Assembly: GCA_016704325.1 (NCBI GenBank) | Contig: JADJAG010000005.1 | Coordinates: forward strand, 62,001 to 126,000 | DNA from: Chitinophagaceae bacterium | GTDB lineage: Bacteria > Bacteroidota > Bacteroidia > Chitinophagales > UBA10324 | Reading direction: 5' to 3' | DNA: 64,000 bases | Shown: one piece after another, positions 44,442 through 52,558 of the stretch | Layout: each line of letters opens with the position of its first letter | Numbering within the stretch: the stretch's first letter is position 1 | Notes under the pieces: generated by a model | What the model was told of the DNA's origin: nothing | Databases searched by the model: none | What the model saw: the letters and a program-made list of their open reading frames with translations, nothing else | Program-made: the position numbers and the translations under genes

Positions 44442-44748
44442 TGTACTGCCTGGGTGTATTGTACATCAAAGTCCAATTAGTAGTCTCATAATGAAAAAAT
44501 TTAGGAAGGCCTTAAATCCTGTAGCAAAAGACATTTGAGCGGTTCAATTTAATTTCTCAGATAAATTCTGAAAAAACAGAACCTTGCATACAACCTTTAT
44601 TTAGGCTTTGTCGTCTATCAAAAGATTTGGTTTGTCTAAATCAACACTTTCATACCAGGGTGTTCATAACTTAGGTTGTGTCACTTTTTTTGAAAGTATT
44701 TTAATTACATTTACCACCATCTTTTTTCATTCACCAAATTCAAACCCT
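44442..44748. other. Leader region of the SusC/SusD operon
   Basis: No gene seen; the longer frame upstream of the SusC ATG lacks a signal peptide or conserved residues. AT-rich; the operon's promoter should lie here, but no convincing TTTG/TAnnTTTG pair was found. Confidence 0.4.
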
Positions 44749-47700
44749 ATGACAAAAGCTATCCGCTTACTGTTTGCGATGCTTGTTTTAGTGCTTACAT
44801 GGCAGGCATCTTACGCACAGAACCGGTTAATTACCGGAACTGTATTAGACATCAACGGGGAAGCAATTATTGGCGCATCAGTCATCGTAAAAGGATCTAC
44901 CACAGGTACTTATACGGATGTTGACGGCAATTATTCGCTCACCGTTCCAACCAATGCCACTACGCTGATGTACAAGTACCTTGGCTACAAATCCAAAGAA
45001 GTACCGATCAGTGCTTCCAATGTTATGAATGTTGACCTGGAGGAAGACGTTCTTGGATTGGAAGAAGTAGTTGTTACCGCCGTTGGTATTTCTACTGAAA
45101 AGAAAGCATTGGGTTACTCCGTTCAGGATGTAAGTGGCGACAAGCTAACACAAGCAGGCGCCAACAATACCTTATCGGCATTGTCCGGTAAAGTAGCCGG
45201 TCTAAATGTAATTACCTCTTCCGGTTCGCCTGGAAGTTCTGTTTATCTTCAGCTTCGGGGCGCAACCTCTATTACTGGTGATAACAGTCCTCTTTTTGTA
45301 ATAGATGGTGTACCGATTGATAATACACACAATGCATCAGGCAGCCCGGATAATGAAGGTGCCCTGATTAACAATAACCTGCTGGAAAGTGTAAACAATT
45401 CCAACAGGGCTGTGGATGTAAATCCTGATGATATTGCTTCAATCACGGTGTTGAAAGGCCCTGCTGCTGCAGCACTTTATGGTCTTCGCGCAGCAAATGG
45501 AGCCATCATCATTACTACCAAAAGAGGTGGAGCAGAAGGAGCAGGTAAAGGACTACATGCAACTTTTAGCAGCACATATACTTTTGAACAGGTAAATAAG
45601 ACCCCTGCTTTGCAGGATCAATTCACTAAGGGTTCTGGCGGTATTGCTGCAAAGTATGCAAGTACTGGTTCAGGATCATTCGGAGCACAGGTGGATACCT
45701 TGTTCTGGGATCCCACTCAGGCTACTCCTTACAACCAATATGGAGAAATTATTGGTAAAACGGCGGCAGCTAATAATTCCGCTGCAATTCCTTTCGAGGC
45801 CTATGACAACGTTGAGCAGTTTTTCAGAACCGGTAACACCATGGAGAATAACCTTTCCCTTTCAGGTGGCGGTGATAAAGGCGGTTTCCGCGTTTCCTTT
45901 GGAGCATTAAATCAACAAGGCGTTGTTCCCTTATCTGATTTTAAGAGGTTTACTACTACACTTTCAGGTGAAATGCAGATTTCTGAGAAATTTTCAACAG
46001 CCGGTTCGTTTACTTATGTTAAATCAGGTGGAACTCGCATGCAGCAAGGTTCTAACCTTTCTGGTTTAATGTTGAATATTCTTCGTACTCCCATTTCTTT
46101 TGATAATTCCAATGGTTCTGATGATCCAACGGATCCATCAGCTTATATACTTGATGATGGATCACAAAGAAATTATCGCGGTGGTATAGGCTACGATAAT
46201 CCCTATTGGTCCATCAATCAAAATCCATTTCAGGATGATGTTAACCGCATGTATGGCTACGGCGAAGTAAGTTACTCCCCATGGGCCTGGTTAAAACTTA
46301 CTGAAAGATTGGGTATTGATTTTTATTCCGATCGCCGGAATCAGATTTTCGCAATTAACTCAAGAGCTGTACCTGATGGACAGATTTATGAGCGCGATTA
46401 TTTCTACCGCCAGGTTAATAACGACTTGCTGGGAACTGCAACAAAGCAATTTTCTGATAAGTTTAGCGCTTCATTAACGTTGGGTTACAATGCATTGAGT
46501 CAAACCAAGCAGGATATTTATGTACAGGGTGATAACCTTGTGATTCCTGATTTTTATAATTTTTCCAATGCTGCAAATGTAATTACCCGCGAGTATGAAA
46601 CACGTTACAGGATTTATGGCTTCTATGGTTCATTGGACCTGAGCTTCGCTAATATGCTCTATCTGACACTTACCGGAAGAAATGACCATTCCTCTACTTT
46701 GCCTGCTGATAACAATTCATTCTTCTATCCATCAGCTTCCTTATCCTTCGTGTTTACGGAAGCCTTGGGTCTCAGCAACAGCAAAGCATTCCCTTATGGT
46801 AAATTGCGTCTTTCAGTGGCTCAGGTGGGACATGATGCTCCGCTTTATGCCCTTGAAAACTATTATGCACAGACAACAGCAGGTGATGGCTGGACAGCAG
46901 GTATTGCATTTCCGCTTCCTGATGCAACCGGAACTTCTACAACCGCCTATTCAAATTCAGCAACATTGGGCAACCCACTCCTGAAACCAGAGAAAGTGAC
47001 TTCATTTGAAATAGGAGCAGACCTTCGTTTTGTGAATAACAGGATTGGCCTTGATGTAACCTACTACCAGAGTAAATCAGTTGATCAGATTATTCCTGCT
47101 CCAATCGCAGGTTCTACCGGTTATCAGCAACAATACCTGAACTCAGGTTCTATTGAGAACAAGGGTTTTGAAGTTGCATTAAACCTGACACCGGTAAAAA
47201 CAAAAGACTGGAGATGGGATATCGGTGCCAACTGGAGTACCAACAAGAGTGAAGTACTCGAACTCGCAAATGGTGTGAATGAGTTGTTCCTCGGAGGATT
47301 TGAAGGTTCAGCAATCTATGCCATCGTAGGAGAACAATACGGTTCCATTTATGGTAGCCGTTGGTTGCGTGATGACAATGGCAACATCGTAATTGATGAT
47401 GTTCAGTTCCTTTCTAATGGAGATCCTAATCCAACTTACGGTTATCCGATACAGGATGCACAGGTTGGTGTAATCGGCGATGTGAATCCCGACTGGATTG
47501 CCGGTATCAGTACCAATCTTTCTTACAAAGGACTTGCGCTTAATGTGTTGATGGATGTAAGACAAGGTGGTGATATGTGGAACGGAACCCGCGGTGCTTT
47601 GAATTTCTTTGGAATGACTGAAGAAACAGAAAATCGTGGTGAGATGACCGTTTTTGAAGGTGTTCTTTCTGATGGTCAGGCCAATACCATAGAAGTTCCT

Positions 47701-48012
47701 TTGAGCCAAAGTTGGTACCAGGGACTTGGAAGCGGTTTTGGCGGACCAACCGAACAGTTTGTGGAGGAATCATCCTACATCAAATTGAGAGAGGTGTCTA
47801 TTTCCTACACCATCGCACCAAAAGTTTTGGAAAAAACACCGATTGCTTCCATAGATATTTCATTGATTGGACGTAACCTGTGGCTTTCTACAGACTACAA
47901 AGGTGTTGATCCTGAAACCAGTTTAACCGGATCTAATCACAGCCAGGGAATGGATTATTTCAATATGCCTGGTGTAAGAAGCTTTGGTGTTAACTTAAGA
48001 TTGACCCTCTAA
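44749..48012 (+). CDS. SusC/RagA-type TonB-dependent outer-membrane transporter
   Basis: 1,087 residues from ATG 44749, directly followed by a signal peptide (ends Ser-Tyr-Ala-Gln). N-terminal carboxypeptidase-regulatory-like domain (Ile-Thr-Gly-Thr-Val-Leu-Asp, Gly-Ala-Ser-Val-Ile-Val-Lys-Gly, about 22-110), plug domain with Leu-Ser-Gly-Lys-Val-Ala-Gly-Leu-Asn-Val, Leu-Phe-Val-Ile-Asp-Gly-Val-Pro-Ile-Asp and Val-Leu-Lys-Gly-Pro-Ala-Ala-Ala-Ala-Leu-Tyr-Gly, then the beta-barrel to a C-terminal Leu. Imports a polymer or peptide captured by its SusD partner; substrate not predictable, since no enzyme gene adjoins. Followed by the SusD gene 33 bp later. Confidence 0.95.
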   Translation: MTKAIRLLFAMLVLVLTWQASYAQNRLITGTVLDINGEAIIGASVIVKGSTTGTYTDVDGNYSLTVPTNATTLMYKYLGYKSKEVPISASNVMNVDLEEDVLGLEEVVVTAVGISTEKKALGYSVQDVSGDKLTQAGANNTLSALSGKVAGLNVITSSGSPGSSVYLQLRGATSITGDNSPLFVIDGVPIDNTHNASGSPDNEGALINNNLLESVNNSNRAVDVNPDDIASITVLKGPAAAALYGLRAANGAIIITTKRGGAEGAGKGLHATFSSTYTFEQVNKTPALQDQFTKGSGGIAAKYASTGSGSFGAQVDTLFWDPTQATPYNQYGEIIGKTAAANNSAAIPFEAYDNVEQFFRTGNTMENNLSLSGGGDKGGFRVSFGALNQQGVVPLSDFKRFTTTLSGEMQISEKFSTAGSFTYVKSGGTRMQQGSNLSGLMLNILRTPISFDNSNGSDDPTDPSAYILDDGSQRNYRGGIGYDNPYWSINQNPFQDDVNRMYGYGEVSYSPWAWLKLTERLGIDFYSDRRNQIFAINSRAVPDGQIYERDYFYRQVNNDLLGTATKQFSDKFSASLTLGYNALSQTKQDIYVQGDNLVIPDFYNFSNAANVITREYETRYRIYGFYGSLDLSFANMLYLTLTGRNDHSSTLPADNNSFFYPSASLSFVFTEALGLSNSKAFPYGKLRLSVAQVGHDAPLYALENYYAQTTAGDGWTAGIAFPLPDATGTSTTAYSNSATLGNPLLKPEKVTSFEIGADLRFVNNRIGLDVTYYQSKSVDQIIPAPIAGSTGYQQQYLNSGSIENKGFEVALNLTPVKTKDWRWDIGANWSTNKSEVLELANGVNELFLGGFEGSAIYAIVGEQYGSIYGSRWLRDDNGNIVIDDVQFLSNGDPNPTYGYPIQDAQVGVIGDVNPDWIAGISTNLSYKGLALNVLMDVRQGGDMWNGTRGALNFFGMTEETENRGEMTVFEGVLSDGQANTIEVPLSQSWYQGLGSGFGGPTEQFVEESSYIKLREVSISYTIAPKVLEKTPIASIDISLIGRNLWLSTDYKGVDPETSLTGSNHSQGMDYFNMPGVRSFGVNLRLTL

Positions 48013-48045
48013 TCCACTCTTTTCTTCATTCTAAATTTGAGAACT

Positions 48046-49404
48046 ATGAGATACAATAAATTTTTAATCATCCTCCTGATCACAACGATGATCGTTGTTT
48101 CAGAATCCTGCAAAAAAGGATTCCTGGAAGGAGTGAATGACAATCCCAATTCACCATCTGAAGTAATACCAAGGGTGTTACTGCCAGGAGCACAAGGTAA
48201 CCTTGCCTATGCTCAGGGTGGAGATATGTCGAGGTACACTAGCATCATGACACAATACATTACCGGTGCTACCCGTCAGTTTTTTGCTTACAATCAGTAT
48301 ACCTTTTCGGAAGAGGATTTCAATAACGTATGGAATAATGTGTACGCAGCTACCATGTCAAACTTTAATTCCATTATTGAAATTAATGCAACCGGTGAGT
48401 CAGCCGGCGGATATGATGCCTATGATGGTATTGCCCGTATCCTGATGGCTTACACGATTGGAATGTCGACCGATGTTTGGGGTGATATTCCTTATTCCCA
48501 GGCCTTTAATGGTTTTGAGAATTTGACTCCTGCTTACGATTCACAGGAAAGCGTGTATGCCAGTATTCAGCAATTGCTTGATGAAGGCATCACCATTCTG
48601 AGCGGTGATTTACCCGACGATGATTTTGAAGAACCCGGTACTGATGATTTCATTTACAATGGTGACTTAAATTCTTGGATTGGCCTGGCACATGCATTAA
48701 AGGCAAGGTATTACATACACCTTACCAAAATTGATGCAAATGCTGCAGGCAATGCATTGGCTTCTATTAATGCAGGAGGTGCTATTGATAATGCACTTTA
48801 TCCATTTACATCTGCCGGTCCTAACCCTGCCTTCCAATACATTGAGCAACGCGATGATATCGTCTATGACGGAGCGTGCCTTCAGCAAATGACTGCCAAA
48901 AGTGATCCTCGCTATAGTGTATACATTGATGTAGATGGCGATTATTGGTATCCCGGAGCACTTGGAGCTTTCTTCGCTGCTGACAATTCACCGGTAATGC
49001 TGATGACTGAGTTTGAGCGTAAGTTTATTGAAGCGGAAGCTAAAGTACGCACCGGCGATAGTGGTGGTGGACAGACAGCATTCACTGAAGCCATACAGGC
49101 CAGCATGGATTTTTATGGTATCGCAGCGGAAGATGCTGCTACCTACATCGCGGCAAACGGTACTTTAAGTGGTGATATGAATGCCATGATTGCACAGATT
49201 ATCTATGAGAAATGGGTGGCTAACTTCCTGCACCCTGAATCATGGGTTGATTTGCGCCGTACCGGTACACCGGTGCTGACTCCAAATGCCGGAGGAACAA
49301 TTCCAACGCGTTTTATTTATCCTACTAACGAAAGGTTGTACAACAGTAACATGCCGGATCAGAATTCGACAATGTATGCACCTGAACTTTGGTGGAATCA
49401 ATAA
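48046..49404 (+). CDS. SusD/RagB-family outer-membrane lipoprotein
   Basis: 452 residues from ATG 48046 (a TTG three codons earlier is not needed). Lipoprotein signal with Cys near residue 22 (Val-Ser-Glu-Ser-Cys). The family tract Ile-Pro-Arg-Val-Leu-Leu-Pro-Gly-Ala-Gln-Gly-Asn-Leu-Ala-Tyr and the TPR-like helices place it in the SusD-like subgroup often paired with RagA-type transporters. Surface lid that captures ligand for the SusC protein just upstream; last gene of the pair. Confidence 0.93.
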   Translation: MRYNKFLIILLITTMIVVSESCKKGFLEGVNDNPNSPSEVIPRVLLPGAQGNLAYAQGGDMSRYTSIMTQYITGATRQFFAYNQYTFSEEDFNNVWNNVYAATMSNFNSIIEINATGESAGGYDAYDGIARILMAYTIGMSTDVWGDIPYSQAFNGFENLTPAYDSQESVYASIQQLLDEGITILSGDLPDDDFEEPGTDDFIYNGDLNSWIGLAHALKARYYIHLTKIDANAAGNALASINAGGAIDNALYPFTSAGPNPAFQYIEQRDDIVYDGACLQQMTAKSDPRYSVYIDVDGDYWYPGALGAFFAADNSPVMLMTEFERKFIEAEAKVRTGDSGGGQTAFTEAIQASMDFYGIAAEDAATYIAANGTLSGDMNAMIAQIIYEKWVANFLHPESWVDLRRTGTPVLTPNAGGTIPTRFIYPTNERLYNSNMPDQNSTMYAPELWWNQ

Positions 49405-49425
49405 ATAACAGTCAAAAAGATTAGT

Positions 49426-49460
49426 AAAAAAACCTGCTTGGTTCCAGGCAGGTTTTTTTT
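49426..49460 (+). terminator. Rho-independent terminator of the SusC/SusD operon
   Basis: Stem AAAACCTGC with GCAGGTTTT around an about 10-base loop (TTGGTTCCAG), followed by eight T. The A run on the 5' side makes it work in the opposite direction too. 22 bp after the SusD stop. Confidence 0.88.
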
Positions 49461-49563
49461 ATTTGAACGGACAGCTATTCAAGACTATCCACCTTTTGAA
49501 TAGTATGCTGGATAGCGGACATTGGAATCCGCTTCAGCATGACATTGCATGATGAAATCCACT

Positions 49564-49571
49564 TATTTTTG
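49564..49571 (+). promoter_or_regulatory. Candidate -7 element of the coaX promoter
   Basis: TATTTTTG matches the Bacteroidota -7 consensus TAnnTTTG, 42 bp before the coaX ATG. A TTG at 49545-49547 lies 16 bp before it, slightly short of the usual 17-23 spacing. Confidence 0.4.
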
Positions 49572-49612
49572 ACACATGAATAATAAACTTCTCGAAATAA
49601 GAACTGAATGCC

Positions 49613-50341
49613 ATGAATCTTGCAATTGACTTTGGTAATACATTGGTTAAGGTTGCCGTATTTCAAATGGGTGACATGGTACATTTTGAAGCACATCCGG
49701 ATTTTACCCTAAAAAAACTTCGGCTGCTATTGAAGAAGTTTAGGATCTCCCGTGCTATCGTTTCGTCTGTAGTAAACGATTCCGCACCAATAGAAAAGCT
49801 ACTACAGAAGTCCTATCACTTTGTTAAACTAAATCCCGCAACTGCTTTGCCTATCAGTAATCAGTATGAAACACCCGGTAGTTTAGGTATGGACAGGCTG
49901 GCCGGTATGTGTGGTGCCAGTTTTATGATGCCCGGCAAAAACGTGCTGGTGATTAATGCAGGCACTTGTATTACGTATGATGTTATTACCGCTGAGGCTG
50001 TCTACTTTGGGGGTAATATTACACCGGGACTGGAAATGAGACTGAAAGCATTGAATACTTTTACAGACCGGTTGCCGTTAGTTCGCAAGCAATTCTCAAA
50101 TGAATTGTTTGGTAAGAGTACGGTTGCATCCATTTTAACCGGTGTGATAAGGGGCTCTTACCTTGAAATGAATGGTTTTATTACTGAATACAAAAAAAAC
50201 TACCGGGGCTTAAAAGTAATTTTGACCGGAGGGGATGCACCAATTTTTGAAACGATGACTAAAAGTAAGATATTTGCTGTCCCCAATCTTGTGCTGTATG
50301 GCCTTAATAAAATACTTACCCTGAATGAACCTAATCAGTAA
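49613..50341 (+). CDS. coaX: Type III pantothenate kinase
   Basis: 242 residues. ASKHA-fold kinase for the first step of coenzyme A synthesis, not feedback-inhibited by CoA. Phosphate-1 motif Ala-Ile-Asp-Phe-Gly-Asn-Thr near residue 5, then Gly-Met-Asp-Arg-Leu-Ala-Gly near 100 and Val-Ile-Asn-Ala-Gly-Thr-Cys-Ile-Thr-Tyr-Asp (phosphate-2) near 113-123, Gly-Gly-x-Ile-x-Pro-Gly. Overlaps the next gene by 17 bp; start of the coaX - OMP - lptC - ppiD block. Confidence 0.95.
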   Translation: MNLAIDFGNTLVKVAVFQMGDMVHFEAHPDFTLKKLRLLLKKFRISRAIVSSVVNDSAPIEKLLQKSYHFVKLNPATALPISNQYETPGSLGMDRLAGMCGASFMMPGKNVLVINAGTCITYDVITAEAVYFGGNITPGLEMRLKALNTFTDRLPLVRKQFSNELFGKSTVASILTGVIRGSYLEMNGFITEYKKNYRGLKVILTGGDAPIFETMTKSKIFAVPNLVLYGLNKILTLNEPNQ

Positions 50342-51614
50342 GCTGGTTCTATCAATATTTATTATTTCAAATTGTTCTTTCATTGTAAAGGGACAGAATT
50401 TACCATACTCAAGATATGGTCTTGGTACCCTCTTCGATCCGGAATTTACTAATCTGCGGGGATGGGGCGGTTTATCTGCTGCATATCACAGTCCGTTCAG
50501 CATCAACTTCGCAAATCCTGCCTCTTACAGCGATATTAAGCTTGCCACCCTGGATGCTGCCTTTTTTATCAGTGGATTGCATTTAAGAACACCTGATACA
50601 TCTGTCGTATTCAGTGATGGAACTATCTCCAATCTTGTACTGGCGTTTCCGGTAATAAAGAACAAAGCAGGCATCAGCTTCGGTCTCAGCCCTTTCAGCA
50701 GAGTCGGCTACTCGATAACCCAGGAAAATGATAGCAGTGACGCTTTCGGCCGTTCCTTCAATTTGTTTCAGGGGCAGGGTGGTCTTTACAGGTTTTATTT
50801 TGGAGGTGGTTATAAATACAAACAGCTTGCCGTAGGCGTAAATTTTTCCTATTTGTTTGGAAACATTAACTATACCGATATTCTCGCATTTCCAGAATCC
50901 CTGAATGCCTTTAATACCCGCAGGCAGGAAACAAGGCAACTGGGTGATTTTTTAATTGATGCAGGTGTTCAATATCGCATAGTACTCGATAAATCCAATA
51001 CCTACTCCCTTGACCTTGGTGCATCCGGAAACCTTAAAACAGACATTAAAGCAAACCGTGATTTGATCTATGACCGTTTTACGTATACTGATGATGCAGG
51101 AAACAGCACCTCAACCATTAATCCGAAAGACACCATTTACAGCAACATGGATGAAGCAGGTGAAGTGACCCTTCCGGCCACCTTTGCTGCAGGAGCAATC
51201 TTTTCAAAGCAAAGCAAATATTCATTCGGTATAAACTATAAGTATACTATGTGGAGTCAATACCAGTCATTCGGTGAATCTGATGAAACCGCTAATACCT
51301 GGAAACTGGCTTTTGGTGGCGAATTTATTCCCGATAGCAAATCGTACCAACAGTATTGGAAAGTAATGGCTTACAGGTTAGGCATGTCTATGGGGCGCAA
51401 TTATGTGGAACTGAATGATGCGCAATTGAAGCAGCTATCAGTTACTATGGGCGTTGGTTTTCCGCTGCGCCGTTCTTTTTCACAGATTTCACTTGCGGGA
51501 GAATGGATAGGAATAGGATCATTAAAGGAGAATCCGGTAGCAGGTTCTGTATTCAGACTAACAGCAGGTTTTACCTTTAACGATAAATGGTTCCAGAAAC
51601 GCAGGTTTGATTAA
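50325..51614 (+). CDS. Outer-membrane beta-barrel-like protein of the coaX/lptC block
   Basis: 429 residues with a signal peptide (about 23, ends Val-Lys-Gly-Gln). Mature part starts Leu-Pro-Tyr-Ser-Arg-Tyr-Gly-Leu-Gly and has a long series of amphipathic beta strands, with Ala-Asn-Pro-Ala-Ser-Tyr near 60 (as in FadL/PorV-like porins) and a phenylalanine/aspartate end. Likely an outer-membrane protein; substrate unknown. Coupled to coaX by a 17-bp overlap and followed by lptC; the same gene order is frequent in the phylum, suggesting an envelope role. Confidence 0.75.
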   Translation: MNLISKLVLSIFIISNCSFIVKGQNLPYSRYGLGTLFDPEFTNLRGWGGLSAAYHSPFSINFANPASYSDIKLATLDAAFFISGLHLRTPDTSVVFSDGTISNLVLAFPVIKNKAGISFGLSPFSRVGYSITQENDSSDAFGRSFNLFQGQGGLYRFYFGGGYKYKQLAVGVNFSYLFGNINYTDILAFPESLNAFNTRRQETRQLGDFLIDAGVQYRIVLDKSNTYSLDLGASGNLKTDIKANRDLIYDRFTYTDDAGNSTSTINPKDTIYSNMDEAGEVTLPATFAAGAIFSKQSKYSFGINYKYTMWSQYQSFGESDETANTWKLAFGGEFIPDSKSYQQYWKVMAYRLGMSMGRNYVELNDAQLKQLSVTMGVGFPLRRSFSQISLAGEWIGIGSLKENPVAGSVFRLTAGFTFNDKWFQKRRFD

Positions 51615-51708
51615 TTAAAAATTGTCGGCACTGATTTTTACAAACAGTGCGGTACAGTTTTACTGGAGAAACAAATTGACTTTTTGAATTCCATATAAAC
51701 ATCAGCCA

Positions 51709-52272
51709 TTGCAGCATCTTTTCCTGGTAAGATTTTTTTTTTGGACCTGCATGATGACGGGCATCTTGTCCTGTGAAACTGATATCGCCACAGTCAATAA
51801 GCTTACCGGACAATATGAAGCCTCCTCAGAAACCGGAAAGGATATTGAAGTAATCTATAGTAACCAGGGCATCGTAAAAGCCAAACTGACTGCACCGGTG
51901 ATGTTGCGTTACCGCACCAAGGAACCGTATACTGAATTGCCCGATGGGTTGAAAATTCTTTTTTATGATGTGCAGGGCCAGGTGGAAAGTCAGCTTACTG
52001 CCGGATATGGGGTATCCTATGAAAAATCAGACGAGATGATGGTGAAGAATAATGTAGAAGCCATTAGTGTAAAAGGAGATAAGCTAAATACGGAAGAACT
52101 AACCTGGAATCAGAAAACACAGAAAATTTCATCAGACAAGTTTGTGAAAATTACGACCAGAGATGAAATAATTTTCGGTGATGGTTTTGAGTCAAACCAG
52201 GATTTAACGAATTACAAAATCAAAAAAATCCGCGGCACTATCAGATTAAAGGAGCCAGTCCTGACTCCTTAA
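51709..52272 (+). CDS. lptC: LPS export ABC transporter periplasmic protein LptC
   Basis: 187 residues from TTG 51709; an ATG at 51751 is a possible alternative but would shorten the hydrophobic lipoprotein signal. Lipobox Gly-Ile-Leu-Ser-Cys (Cys22) and a repeated beta pattern of the LptC/OstA fold (Tyr-Ser-Asn-Gln-Gly-Ile-Val-Lys-Ala-Lys-Leu, Val-Lys-Gly-Asp-Lys-Leu-Asn-Thr-Glu-Glu-Leu-Thr-Trp). Part of the bridge that moves LPS from the inner membrane to LptA/LptD. Lies 94 bp after the OMP gene. Confidence 0.85.
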   Translation: MQHLFLVRFFFWTCMMTGILSCETDIATVNKLTGQYEASSETGKDIEVIYSNQGIVKAKLTAPVMLRYRTKEPYTELPDGLKILFYDVQGQVESQLTAGYGVSYEKSDEMMVKNNVEAISVKGDKLNTEELTWNQKTQKISSDKFVKITTRDEIIFGDGFESNQDLTNYKIKKIRGTIRLKEPVLTP

Positions 52273-52558
52273 ATGCGCAATCAGCATTATAACTTGAAAT
52301 GGACAGGTAACTTCATCTGTCATTCAGTAACAGGATAGGCAATAACATATCTGCAACAATAGACTTGTCATTGACTGTTTCCACTTTGTCTCATCAACAA
52401 AAATGGAATTACCGCACGAATTTATTCAAAATAAGGGTAATTGTATTCATTGTGAACAGCTTATGAAGCGCTTTTGAATTGAGAATTGCATCAGGTTTCA
52501 TTTGGATATTCGCCCCCAATCTTGTTATTTTGCAGTCCTTTAAAAAAAGCATACCGGA

